From Paraburkholderia sp. BCC1886 (GTDB lineage: Bacteria > Pseudomonadota > Gammaproteobacteria > Burkholderiales > Burkholderiaceae): a stretch of DNA of 64,000 nucleotides. The notes beneath the pieces are model-generated. The model was not told where the DNA came from, did no database searches, and saw only the letters and a list, made by a program, of their open reading frames with translations. Positions 8,017-16,616 of the stretch are shown here, in pieces (the first letter of the stretch is position 1; the number at the start of each line of letters is the position of its first letter). The position numbers and the translations under genes were made by a program. The stretch spans positions 1 through 64,000 of the forward strand of contig NZ_CAAJGK010000074.1 of NCBI RefSeq assembly GCF_900996245.1. The letters run 5' to 3'.

Positions 8017-9243
8017 TCACAATGACCACGGGGCATCGGCCGCGTCGGTCGACGTGCCGGGCTGACTCTTCGCAGCGACAATCAACTCGCCGAGCGCAGC
8101 GAGATCGCGTTCGGCGTGGCTTTGTCGCAGAAACACCGGCAAGTCGGTCAACGCCCGCGCAAAGCGCGCATCACGGCATAGCGGAGCGGCACCGAGCGCG
8201 CGGGTGGCGTGCGTCATGACCTCGGTGGCCGCGGCTTCTACCGCAAGGCGCACGCGCATGACTGCGCGCTGCGCGTCGGCGAGCGGATTGGCGTCGATCG
8301 ACGCAGCGGTCTCGCGCAGCAAGGCAGCTGCGCCCGCCAGCGCAACGTCCACATCGCCGAGATGCGCGAGCCGATGGGCGTCCGCGCGCTCGTTGCACGC
8401 GTTGCGCAACATCGCGCCGATCTGCGCCGCCGCGCCGTACCAGCACGCGGCGATACCCGCGCCGCCATGCCAGAATCCCGGCCGCTTCACATACGCCTGC
8501 GCACCGCCGATCAACGTGGCGGGCGTGCGCTCGAAGCTCACGTCGGCGCTCGCGGTTGCGCGCATGCCGATGGCTTGCCACTGCGTCGTGTCGATCGAAA
8601 TCGAAGGGTCGTCCATGGCGACGGAAACCAGCACCGGCTCGTCGTCGAGCCATGCCGTTATCAGCGCGTGGCTCACCACGGCCGCGCCCGAACACCATGC
8701 TTTCTTGCCGGTCAGTTGCAGTTCAGACGGTTCGCCGTCGGCAGAGGCGACGCGAGTCGCGGTGACGCGGGCATCGGGCGGCTCCGCTGCCCAGACCGCC
8801 CACCGACTGCCTGCAACGGGCGTACGCGCACGCAGTTCAGCGAGGATCGCCAGCGCATCCGTATGGCCTTCGAACAGCTTCACCAGTCCGAGATCGCAGG
8901 CGGCAACGGCCGCCAGCGTGCGCCAGCGCGTCAGTGTCTGGCCATGACCCGGCAGCGGCATGAAGGGCGCGCGGTCGTAGCCATGCTGGATCAACTGGTC
9001 GAGCAAGCTGCCGAGCGAGGCGGGATCGTCCGGATCGATATGCGCGCTTTGCAGAAACTCGCCCAGGGTGCTGCTAGTCGCGGGTTTCGCTTCATCCAGC
9101 GGGCGCACGGCGCGAGCCGACGGCTGCGCCTCGCGCCGCGCCGGCTCGACTGAACGGCTTGCGCTGCTAATGACCGGATACAGCCGGGCCATGGCAATGG
9201 CCGCACTGGCCGTCCCTGCAGAACGTTCGCGCGTATCGAACAT
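8017..9243 (-). CDS. Acyl-CoA dehydrogenase family protein
   Basis: This 408-residue protein has the ACAD layout: an N-terminal helical domain, a middle beta domain with a flavin-binding segment (residues near LTGKKAWCSGA), and a C-terminal four-helix domain. A divergent, Ala-rich N-terminus of about 60 residues precedes the fold. The catalytic glutamate of classical enzymes is not obvious, so the chemistry is uncertain. AGGGAG sits before the ATG. It heads the run with the NodS-like methyltransferase and GT2 genes. In other proteobacteria such sets also include a PIG-L deacetylase, which is absent here. Confidence 0.7.
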   Translation of the reverse strand: MFDTRERSAGTASAAIAMARLYPVISSASRSVEPARREAQPSARAVRPLDEAKPATSSTLGEFLQSAHIDPDDPASLGSLLDQLIQHGYDRAPFMPLPGHGQTLTRWRTLAAVAACDLGLVKLFEGHTDALAILAELRARTPVAGSRWAVWAAEPPDARVTATRVASADGEPSELQLTGKKAWCSGAAVVSHALITAWLDDEPVLVSVAMDDPSISIDTTQWQAIGMRATASADVSFERTPATLIGGAQAYVKRPGFWHGGAGIAACWYGAAAQIGAMLRNACNERADAHRLAHLGDVDVALAGAAALLRETAASIDANPLADAQRAVMRVRLAVEAAATEVMTHATRALGAAPLCRDARFARALTDLPVFLRQSHAERDLAALGELIVAAKSQPGTSTDAADAPWSL

Positions 9244-9446
9244 GGTGACTCCCTGAAACGTTTTTGTCGGATGTGAGCGGCGTATGGCCTGCCGCTGTTC
9301 ATGCCGAGGAAAACAGCAAGCGCCGTGCCGCTTGCCACGACCGCACGCCGGGGCGTCGTTTCAGGGAGAAAGGAAAGAATCTTGAGAAGCTTCTACCAGG
9401 CGAGTCGAAGTGGCCGCCTCGCTCTGGTATGAAGGAAGCGGATTCG

Positions 9447-11438
9447 CTAGCCGCGAGCCCGCTGGTTGCGTCGTGCTTCGACCTCGACGAGCAACGTATC
9501 GAACAACGCGAGTTCCACCGGCTTGACGAGGTGGACGTCGAAGCCCGCTTCGCGCGTGCGCTCGCGATCGCTCGCGTGACCGAATCCGGTCATGGCGGCG
9601 AACATCGTGTCCTCGAGGCCCGGCAACTGACGTAACGCGGCGAGCGTTTCGTACCCGTCCATCTTGGGCATGGCAATGTCGATGACCGCGAGGTCGGGCG
9701 CGAAGCGTGGCGCCACCAGCAACGCCTGCTCGCCTTCGTAAGCGATCCGCACTTCGTGGCCTTTGAGTTCGAGCAGCATCGCGAGGCTGTCGGCGGCATC
9801 GCAATTGTCGTCGACCAGCAGAATGCGCAGCGGCGCGATCTCGCCGGTACCGCTGCCCGACTGTTCGTGCGCCGCAGGCGAAGGCGCCGCGGCGAGCGGC
9901 AGACTGAACGTGAAACTGCTGCCGCGTCCCGCGCCCTCGCTGCTCGCGATAATGCTGCCGCCGTGCATTTCCACCATCGACCGGCACAGCGTCAGGCCGA
10001 TGCCCAAGCCGCCTTCCGCTGCGCTCTGGCCATCCTTCTCCTGCGCGAACAGATCGAAGATCGTCTCGAGCGATCCTGCCGGAATACCGCAGCCTGCATC
10101 GCGGACCTCGAGCACGGCCATCTGCCGGTCGAGCCGCAGCAGCACGTCGATCCGGCTTTCTATCGGCGAGAACTTCGACGCGTTGTGCAGCAGGTTCTGC
10201 AGCACCTGCACGAGCCGCGTCATATCGCCCTTCACGGCGACCGGCTCGGGCGGCAGGTGCACGACGACCTGCTGTTCGTGCGCGTCGGTGAACGGCCGGG
10301 CCGCTTCGACACTGCGTGCGACCAGTTCGGCCACGTCCACCCGCGCGAGACGCAGTTCGACCTTGTCCGACATGATGCGGCCGACGTCGAGCAGATCGTC
10401 GACGAGCCGCGTAAGGTGCGTCACCTGCCGGTCGATCAGATCGCGCGAGCGGGCAAGCGTGGGACTGATGCCGGTCTCGAGCTTCATCACGCCGACCGCA
10501 TTGCGGACCGGCGCGAGCGGATTGCGCAATTCATGCGCGAGCGTGGCGAGAAAACGGCGCATGCGCTCGCCGGAGCGTTCGAGTTCTTCGCGTTGACGCC
10601 GTTCGGTGAGATCGCGCGTGACCTTGGCGAAACCGCGCAGCCGGTTCGACTCGTCATACACGGCGGTGATGATGACGTTGGCCCAGAAGGTCGTGCCGTC
10701 CTTGCGCACGCGCCAGCCTTCGTCTTCCACGTGACCGATCTGCCGGGCAACGACGAGTTCCTGAGCCGGCTTGCCGGCGGCCGCGTCTTCGGGCGGATAG
10801 AAGGTCGAGAAATGTTTGCCGACGATATCCTCGCGCGAATACCCTTTAATGCGCGCCGCGCCCGCATTCCAGCTGATCACGTAGCCGTCCGGATCGAGCA
10901 TGAAAATCGCGTAATCCTTAACGCTGTGCACGAGCAGACGGAAGCGTTCCTCGCTTTGCCGCAATGCTTCGACGTACTCGCGCTGCGCGGTCAGATCGCG
11001 CGTGATCTTGGCGAAACCGGTGAGAATGCCCGCCTCGTTGCGAATCGACGTGATCACGACGTTCGACCAGAAAGTCGTGCCGTCCTTGCGCACGCGCCAA
11101 CCCTCGTCTTCGAAGCGCCCGGTCAGCGACGCCTGTTGCAATTCGTGATCGGGCCAGCCGGTAGCAACGGCCTCCGGCGTGTAAAAACGCGAGAAGTGCT
11201 GGCCGACGATGTCCTGTTCCGTATAACCCTTCATCTTCTGCGCACCGGCATTCCAGCTGACGATGTGACCGGTCGCGTCGAGCAGGAAGATCGCGTAGTC
11301 CTCGATGGCTTGAACCAGGGTGCCGTAATCGATGGCGACGGCCGCGCCGGCCTGGGAGACAGCCGCAGGAGTGGGAAGGTCACCAGTGTTGCTGGTGTTA
11401 CCGGGATTGCCGGCAATGGGAACGTCGACGGGAATCAT
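9447..11438 (-). CDS. Hybrid sensor histidine kinase (PAS-PAS-HisKA-HATPase-REC)
   Basis: In order: two tandem PAS/PAC domains that are clearly duplicates (both contain EDEGWRVRKDGTTFW and end GFAKxTRDLT), then HisKA with the phospho-acceptor in FLATLAHELRNPL, then HATPase (N-box NLLHNASKFSP, G-boxes DAGCGIP and GLGIGLTL), then a C-terminal receiver with acidic VDDN, phospho-Asp in AVIDIAMPKMDG and Lys in HLVKPV. No membrane segment is seen, so it should sense a cytosolic cue through PAS. ATG 11438 is the first ATG, and an in-frame TTG at 11471 would add 11 residues. No output regulator is adjacent. Confidence 0.88.
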   Translation of the reverse strand: MIPVDVPIAGNPGNTSNTGDLPTPAAVSQAGAAVAIDYGTLVQAIEDYAIFLLDATGHIVSWNAGAQKMKGYTEQDIVGQHFSRFYTPEAVATGWPDHELQQASLTGRFEDEGWRVRKDGTTFWSNVVITSIRNEAGILTGFAKITRDLTAQREYVEALRQSEERFRLLVHSVKDYAIFMLDPDGYVISWNAGAARIKGYSREDIVGKHFSTFYPPEDAAAGKPAQELVVARQIGHVEDEGWRVRKDGTTFWANVIITAVYDESNRLRGFAKVTRDLTERRQREELERSGERMRRFLATLAHELRNPLAPVRNAVGVMKLETGISPTLARSRDLIDRQVTHLTRLVDDLLDVGRIMSDKVELRLARVDVAELVARSVEAARPFTDAHEQQVVVHLPPEPVAVKGDMTRLVQVLQNLLHNASKFSPIESRIDVLLRLDRQMAVLEVRDAGCGIPAGSLETIFDLFAQEKDGQSAAEGGLGIGLTLCRSMVEMHGGSIIASSEGAGRGSSFTFSLPLAAAPSPAAHEQSGSGTGEIAPLRILLVDDNCDAADSLAMLLELKGHEVRIAYEGEQALLVAPRFAPDLAVIDIAMPKMDGYETLAALRQLPGLEDTMFAAMTGFGHASDRERTREAGFDVHLVKPVELALFDTLLVEVEARRNQRARG

Positions 11439-11579
11439 GGAAGCCAGTGGGAACAGAAATAACGCTTCCAAGAGGATACACCGCGAAATGCTAATCGATG
11501 GCCATGGAGAGCTTCCCGTGGGTCAGGCCTCTCAATTGCTACACCCGCTGCACACATCAATCAAAAACAGGAGCTTCAC

Positions 11580-11816
11580 TTGAAACGAGCCTTTACCACT
11601 CTCGCTGTCGCCGCCACCCTTACCCTCGCGTACACCGCGGCACAAGCCGAAGGCTGCACCAAGGGTGCGGTAGTCGGTGGCGTAGCCGGACACGTCGCAG
11701 GCGGCCACGGCGTCGCTGGCGCCGCTGCCGGCTGCGCAATCGGCCACCATGAAGCCAAGAAGAAGGACAAAGCCGCCAGCGCGGCAGCGGCCAATCAGGC
11801 ACCGGCCGGGAAGTAA
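11580..11816 (+). CDS. Small exported glycine-zipper protein
   Basis: The 78-residue product has a clear signal peptide (MKRAFTTLAVAATL through AQA, cleavage near residue 23). A Gly/Ala-rich zipper-like segment follows (GAVVGGVAGHVAGGHGVAGAA), with two Cys residues and a Lys/Ala tail. It starts at TTG with AGGAG seven bases upstream. Glycine-zipper segments of this type associate with membranes. It lies divergent from the hybrid kinase gene. Function unknown. Confidence 0.7.
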   Translation: MKRAFTTLAVAATLTLAYTAAQAEGCTKGAVVGGVAGHVAGGHGVAGAAAGCAIGHHEAKKKDKAASAAAANQAPAGK

Positions 11817-11838
11817 GCGGTCGGTCGTGCAATCATGA

Positions 11839-11863
11839 AAAAGCGCGCTCCATCGAGCGCGCT
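11839..11863 (-). terminator. Second terminator-like hairpin downstream of the FNR gene
   Basis: A perfect 9-bp stem (11842-11850 with 11855-11863, loop CATC) is followed on the minus strand by a run of U. It backs up the hairpin at 11880-11920. On the plus strand it has no U-run. Confidence 0.65.
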
Positions 11864-11879
11864 CATCGGGCAGTCTGTC

Positions 11880-11920
11880 AAAACGCTCCGGCATCGAACT
11901 ACCCTTCGTTGCCGGAGCGT
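11880..11920 (-). terminator. Terminator of the ferredoxin-NADP reductase gene
   Basis: A perfect 11-bp inverted repeat (11883-11893 with 11910-11920) with a 16-base loop lies six bases beyond the stop at 11927. It is followed on the minus strand by UUUUG. Confidence 0.75.
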
Positions 11921-11926
11921 CGCCGT

Positions 11927-13003
11927 TTACTCCCCGTGTGCCAGCTTTCCCGCCAGTTTCGCGTCGTAACTCGAATGCACGTGCACGCGTTTTTTCTCGG
12001 GATACGCGTACGCATATGCCTTGCGCAACGCGAGCGATGCTTCATGAAAGCCGGACAGAATCAGCTTCTGCTTGTTCGGATAGTTGGCGATATCGCCGAC
12101 CGCAAAAATGCCCGGACGCGAGCTCTCGTAGTTCGAGGTATCCACATCGACCCGGCCGCCGTGAATCGAGAGCGACCATCGTGCAATCGGCCCGAGATCG
12201 GCGACGAGGCCATACAACACGACCAGATGGTCGGTGTCGAGCCGGCTCTCGCCTTCCAGTTGACGCAACGTAAGCGCGCGCAACGCATCGTCTTCGACAT
12301 GCAGTGACGAGATAGCACCCACCACGAAGTCCATTTCTCCAGCTTCGACTGCGCGCCGCATCGTCGCGACACTCGAATCCGTCGCGCTGAACCCGTTGCG
12401 CCGATGGACGAGCGTCACGCGCCGCGCGACCTTGCGCAATGCCAGCGCCCAGTCGAGCGCCGAGTCGCCGCCGCCGGCTACCACGACGGTGCGATCGGCA
12501 AAATCGGCGAGGCGAGGCACGCTGTAATGCACATGACGCGACTCGAGCGGCACCGCTTCGTCCAGCGCCAGTTTTTGCGGCACGAAGGCGCCGTTGCCGG
12601 CGGCCAGCAGGATCGCCGCGACATCGAACACGAGCCCGCTGCTCGTCCGCACGATCCAGCGGCCGTCGTCGCGCTGTTCGACGGATTCGACGCGCTGTTC
12701 CAGATGAATCGGCACGTCGAACGGCTTGCATTGCAGCAGCAGCCGATCCACGAGTTCACGCGCCGTACAGGAGACGATTGCGGGAATATCGTAGATCGGC
12801 TTGTCCGGATACAGTTCGATGCATTGACCGCCGACCTTGTCGAGCGCATCGACGATCTGGCAGGACAGGCCGAGCACACCCGCCTCGAATGCCGCGAACA
12901 GGCCGACCGGTCCCGCGCCGACGATCAGCACGTCGGAGCGGATCGGCGACGTGGGCGACGTGGCTCGAGCGGGCGCCGTGTGTGGATCTGCGGCGGATGT
13001 CAT
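11927..13003 (-). CDS. Ferredoxin/flavodoxin-NADP+ reductase, thioredoxin-reductase-like type
   Basis: The 358-residue flavoprotein has an N-terminal FAD motif GAGPVGLFAAFEAG, the segment KVGGQCIELYPDKPIYDIP characteristic of TrxR-like FNRs, a NADPH motif GGGDSALDWA, and the C-terminal FAD motif GIFAVGDIANYP. The redox CxxC of thioredoxin reductase is absent, which separates it from TrxB. It should pass electrons between NADPH and ferredoxin or flavodoxin. GGGAGAG precedes the ATG. Two hairpins terminate it, and a LysR gene lies upstream on the same strand. Confidence 0.88.
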   Translation of the reverse strand: MTSAADPHTAPARATSPTSPIRSDVLIVGAGPVGLFAAFEAGVLGLSCQIVDALDKVGGQCIELYPDKPIYDIPAIVSCTARELVDRLLLQCKPFDVPIHLEQRVESVEQRDDGRWIVRTSSGLVFDVAAILLAAGNGAFVPQKLALDEAVPLESRHVHYSVPRLADFADRTVVVAGGGDSALDWALALRKVARRVTLVHRRNGFSATDSSVATMRRAVEAGEMDFVVGAISSLHVEDDALRALTLRQLEGESRLDTDHLVVLYGLVADLGPIARWSLSIHGGRVDVDTSNYESSRPGIFAVGDIANYPNKQKLILSGFHEASLALRKAYAYAYPEKKRVHVHSSYDAKLAGKLAHGE

Positions 13004-13093
13004 GAAGCGTCTCTCCCAATAAGTCGACGCCCACCTTACCCGCTCGCCTCCAGTCGGGCAACGATGCCATTACGCGGGGTAAGGACGCTTGGC

Positions 13094-13954
13094 TTACTCG
13101 CCGATCCACGAGCCGCGCAGGTCGCTGTCGTGCAGCAGTTGCAAAAGCGTGCCGGCCGGACGGCTCAGGCGCTTCGCCGCGAGCGCGATGAATTCCACGG
13201 CGGGCAGCGTCGGCAAACTGCTCGCATTGAGCGGCGGCGCCAGCCCCCGCGCGGCCAGATACTGCGGCCGCACGGTGATGCCGAGTCCGCCGCGCGCCGC
13301 CGCGATACATCCCGCGTGACTGCTGCTGGTGCAGACCACCTGCCAGCCGAAGCCCGCTTCGGCGAGCGCGTCGAGCACCACCGCACGGGTGACGCTAGGT
13401 TCGGCCACGAGGATCAGCGGCAGCGGCTGGCTCAGATCGACCAGCGTGCCGGTGCGCGCCAGCCACTCCAGCCGTCCGGTGAAGAGCGGCACACCGCGCC
13501 GGTCGCCGAGCCGCCGTTTGCCCACCAGCAGGTCGATCGAGCCCGCATCGAGTAGCTCGTACAGCTTGCCGGTCATGCCGATGGTGATTTCCAGTTCGAC
13601 GTCGGGGTGCGCGTTACGAAACGCCGCCAGCACCGTGGGCAGGGGCCCAAGCGCGACGTCGTCGGACGAACCGAGCCGCACCCGGCCTTTCAGACGCGGC
13701 GCGCGAAACTGCGATTCCGCACGCGCTAGCGCCTGCAGGATCACGCTGGCGTGCGCGAGCATGGCCTCGCCGTCCGGCGTCATGGCGAGCGAATGGGTAT
13801 CGCGCACGAACAGACGGCGGCCGACGCTCTCTTCGAGACGGCGGATGTGTTCGCTGACGCTCGACTGCGTCAGATCGAGTTGGCGCGCGGCCTGGGTAAA
13901 GCTATGCGAGGCGGCGACGGTCGCGAAGGTCTTGAGCCAGATGGGATTGAGCAT
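13094..13954 (-). CDS. LysR-type transcriptional regulator
   Basis: The 286-residue protein has an N-terminal winged HTH (residues about 4-63, with SFTQAARQLDLTQSSVSEHIRRLE) and a periplasmic-binding-like effector domain. It is divergent from the DHA2 transporter at 14156, with inverted repeats in the gap. A role in controlling that transporter, possibly in response to its substrate, is therefore plausible. The ribosome site is weak. It also lies 90 bases upstream of the FNR gene on the same strand. Confidence 0.88.
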   Translation of the reverse strand: MLNPIWLKTFATVAASHSFTQAARQLDLTQSSVSEHIRRLEESVGRRLFVRDTHSLAMTPDGEAMLAHASVILQALARAESQFRAPRLKGRVRLGSSDDVALGPLPTVLAAFRNAHPDVELEITIGMTGKLYELLDAGSIDLLVGKRRLGDRRGVPLFTGRLEWLARTGTLVDLSQPLPLILVAEPSVTRAVVLDALAEAGFGWQVVCTSSSHAGCIAAARGGLGITVRPQYLAARGLAPPLNASSLPTLPAVEFIALAAKRLSRPAGTLLQLLHDSDLRGSWIGE

Positions 13955-14018
13955 GGGGCATTGTCGCGCCGGTCATCGGCAATGTCGATAACAGTCACCG
14001 CCCTTAGTGGGGTTCCCG

Positions 14019-14050
14019 ATTGACGCGAATGTCAATATGATGACGTCATC
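14019..14050. promoter_or_regulatory. Paired palindromes between lysR and the DHA2 transporter
   Basis: ATTGAC-N6-GTCAAT (14019-14036) fits an LTTR T-N11-A box. Two bases further on is the perfect 12-base palindrome GATGACGTCATC (14039-14050). Both lie in the 201-bp divergent gap and are the best operator candidates for the LysR protein. Confidence 0.5.
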
Positions 14051-14155
14051 GCGATCTGGCCGATCCTCATTTATTCGAAGCCGCGCGCCCCGGCCGCCTG
14101 GCTCGCCTATCAAGCCTGCTTTCAGGCAGTTAAAAGCCTTCCAAGCCCGTCACAC

Positions 14156-15556
14156 ATGACCAAGGATTCCGCCCACTCCGCCCTGCTCTGGATCGTCGCC
14201 GCGGGGTTTTTCATGCAGTCGCTCGACACGACGATCGTCAACACCGCGCTCCCCTCGATCGCCCACAGTCTGCATGTCGCCCCGCTCGCGACGCAGCCGG
14301 TGGTGGTCGCGTACACGCTGACCATGGCGATGCTCACGCCCGCCTCCGGCTGGCTGGCCGACCGCTTCGGCACGCGCCGCGTGTACTTCGCGGCGATTCT
14401 CGTGTTCGTGCTCGGTTCGCTGTGCTGCGCGAGCGCGCATACGCTCGGTCAACTCGTGATGGCGCGCGTGCTGCAGGGTATCGGCGGCTCGATGCTGTTG
14501 CCGATCGGCCGGCTCGCGGTTTTGCGCAGCGTGACGGGCGAACAGTACGTGTCGGCGCTCGCCTTCGTCGCGGTGGCCGGTCAACTCGGTCCGATCGCCG
14601 GACCGACGCTCGGCGGCTGGTTCGTGCAGGCCATGACGTGGCACTGGATTTTCCTGATCAACGTGCCGATCGGCGCCGTGGGTCTGTATGCGGTGCAGCG
14701 CTATTTGCCGGCGCATGGCGAGACCCAGGCGCCGCCGTTCGATTTCGTCGGCTGTGGGTTGCTGTCGCTGTGCATGATCGCGCTTTCGCTCGCCGTCGAG
14801 GCGCCGGTCGACAGCCATCGCACCGCGTGGGCCAGCGGGCTGTTCGTGCTCGGGGTGGCCAGCGCGCTCGCTTATATTCCGCATGCGCGGCGCCGCCGCA
14901 ATCCGCTCTTCAAGCTCTCGCTGTTCAGCGAACCCAACTTCAGCGTCGGGCTGATCGGCAACCTCGTGTGCCGCATCGGTTCGAGCGCCGTGCCGTTTCT
15001 CGTGCCGCTGCTGTTGCAATTGCAACTGGGCTACTCGCCGCTGCACTCGGGCCTGATGATGCTGCCCGCGGCGCTCGCCGGCACCGTCTCGAAACGCTGG
15101 ATTGCACCGCTGATCCGGCGCTATGGCTACGACCTGTTCCTGCTCGTCAACACGTTGATCGTCGGCCTGACCATCGTTTCGTTCGCGCTGATTTCAAGCA
15201 GCACGCCGCTCGTGGTCGAGATCGTGATTCTCGGCATTTTCGGCGCAGCCAACTCCATGCAGTTCGCGGCGATGAACAGCGTCACGCTCAAAGGCCTGTC
15301 GCATGAAGATGCCGGCAGCGGCAATAGCCTGTTCTCGATGGTGCAGATGCTGGCGATCGGACTCGGCGTGTCGATCGGAGGCGGACTCGTGAAGCTGTTC
15401 TCCGTCGAATGGGGTTCGGCCGCCCTCGGCTTCCGGCTGAGTTTCGTGTGCGTGGGCGTGGTGACGCTGGCGTCGGCCTGGGTATTTCGTCAACTCGACG
15501 AAGCGCCGGGCGCGGGCGCCGCGCGTGCTCAGGCGACTCAGGGCGCGGGACGCTGA
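14156..15556 (+). CDS. mdtD: DHA2-type MFS multidrug efflux transporter, MdtD-like
   Basis: The 466-residue protein begins with a TM1 containing FMQSLDTTIVNTALPSIA, the DHA2 motif D1. It has motif A GWLADRFGTRR and TM5 motif C QLGPIAGPTLGG, and about 14 hydrophobic segments. This matches the MdtD/EmrB export group. It is divergent from a LysR gene with palindromes between them. No membrane-fusion partner (EmrA) is adjacent, so it would act alone in the inner membrane. The symbol is by family likeness, and the substrate is unknown. Confidence 0.8.
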   Translation: MTKDSAHSALLWIVAAGFFMQSLDTTIVNTALPSIAHSLHVAPLATQPVVVAYTLTMAMLTPASGWLADRFGTRRVYFAAILVFVLGSLCCASAHTLGQLVMARVLQGIGGSMLLPIGRLAVLRSVTGEQYVSALAFVAVAGQLGPIAGPTLGGWFVQAMTWHWIFLINVPIGAVGLYAVQRYLPAHGETQAPPFDFVGCGLLSLCMIALSLAVEAPVDSHRTAWASGLFVLGVASALAYIPHARRRRNPLFKLSLFSEPNFSVGLIGNLVCRIGSSAVPFLVPLLLQLQLGYSPLHSGLMMLPAALAGTVSKRWIAPLIRRYGYDLFLLVNTLIVGLTIVSFALISSSTPLVVEIVILGIFGAANSMQFAAMNSVTLKGLSHEDAGSGNSLFSMVQMLAIGLGVSIGGGLVKLFSVEWGSAALGFRLSFVCVGVVTLASAWVFRQLDEAPGAGAARAQATQGAGR

Positions 15557-15590
15557 AGCGGGTCGATCGGACGAGGACGCGAGCACAGCG

Positions 15591-16364
15591 TCAGTCCGGC
15601 AAACGGACCCCCGAATAACCCGCACACGCGTCGATCAAACGCTCCTGCACCGCGACGTCGCGAACCGCCGGATGCGTCTCGCGCGGCAACAGGTGATAGA
15701 AGTACGCGCCGCTCACGCGCGCCGCCGGGTCGTCGCTGGTTGCGAGCCACACCTGCGTGGTCGGCCCTGCCTGCAGATCGTCCGGGGCGCCCGCACCGCC
15801 CATCTTCGTTGCGACCCAACCCGGCTCCAGCGCGTTCGACAATACCGCCGGCCAACGGCGCGCTATCGCGAACGCCAGCAGCGCGTCGTGCAGTTTCGAA
15901 TCCGAGTAAGCCGCGGTGCCCTGCCATCGACGCCGCTCCCACGTCAGATCGTCGAGACTCGCGTCGCCGCTGCGATGCAAACCCGAGCTCAGATACACGA
16001 GCCGCCGGGGTTGGTCCATTAGCGCGGTCAACACATAAGGCGCCAATGTATTGATGGCGAATACGTGCGGCAACCCATCCACCGTTGCGACGCGATGCGG
16101 CTCCTGATAGCCGACTGCCGCGTTATGGATCACCGCATCGAAGCGGCCGAGCCGGTTCGCCTGATCCGCGAGCCCGATCGTGGCCGCAATGCTCGACAAG
16201 TCGGCGACCAGCGCCGTCTGCGCACCGGGCACGGCTCGTAGCGCCTGTTCGGCGCGCGCCTCGTTGCGCGCATGCAAAACAACCTGATGGCCGGCATCGA
16301 CCAGCAGGCGCGCAGCCATCTGCCCCAATCCGTCGGCCGAGCCGGTAATGAAAATACGCGACAT
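15591..16364 (-). CDS. Short-chain dehydrogenase/reductase
   Basis: The 257-residue Rossmann protein starts MSRIFITGSADGLG (cofactor motif TGxxxGxG). It has the NNAG-equivalent HNAAVGY, the catalytic Ser region YLSSGLHR, and the YxxxK pair in AAYSDSKLHDA. AAAGGAG lies before the ATG at 16364, so an in-frame upstream extension is rejected. It reduces or oxidises an unidentified alcohol/carbonyl with NAD(P)H. It is divergent from the LysR gene at 16617, its probable regulator. Confidence 0.85.
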   Translation of the reverse strand: MSRIFITGSADGLGQMAARLLVDAGHQVVLHARNEARAEQALRAVPGAQTALVADLSSIAATIGLADQANRLGRFDAVIHNAAVGYQEPHRVATVDGLPHVFAINTLAPYVLTALMDQPRRLVYLSSGLHRSGDASLDDLTWERRRWQGTAAYSDSKLHDALLAFAIARRWPAVLSNALEPGWVATKMGGAGAPDDLQAGPTTQVWLATSDDPAARVSGAYFYHLLPRETHPAVRDVAVQERLIDACAGYSGVRLPD

Positions 16365-16579
16365 TGTTAAATCTCCTTTCGATTTGCCCGCAATGCTGCA
16401 CGCATGATGAAGAGCGCATGGCATCGCGTATCGTTTGAACTCGGCACAGCTTAGCGCGCGGCCACACAGTGAAGCGAGCGCCTGGGCGGCATTCCACTCA
16501 TGACACGAGCGCATTGATTCGACGACACGTCACGGCCTATCCATGTGTCCGCGTGAAATAAAACGGTCATTTCGCGTTA

Positions 16580-16598
16580 GCATGTCACGCGTGATTGC
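16580..16598. promoter_or_regulatory. Candidate LysR operator between SDR and lysR
   Basis: A palindrome TCACGCGTGA (16585-16594) with imperfect GCAT/ATGC-type flanks lies about 25 bases before the LysR start, in the divergent gap. This is the usual place for an autoregulatory LTTR site. Confidence 0.35.
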
Positions 16599-16616
16599 AT
16601 AAGAAAGGAACTTCAC

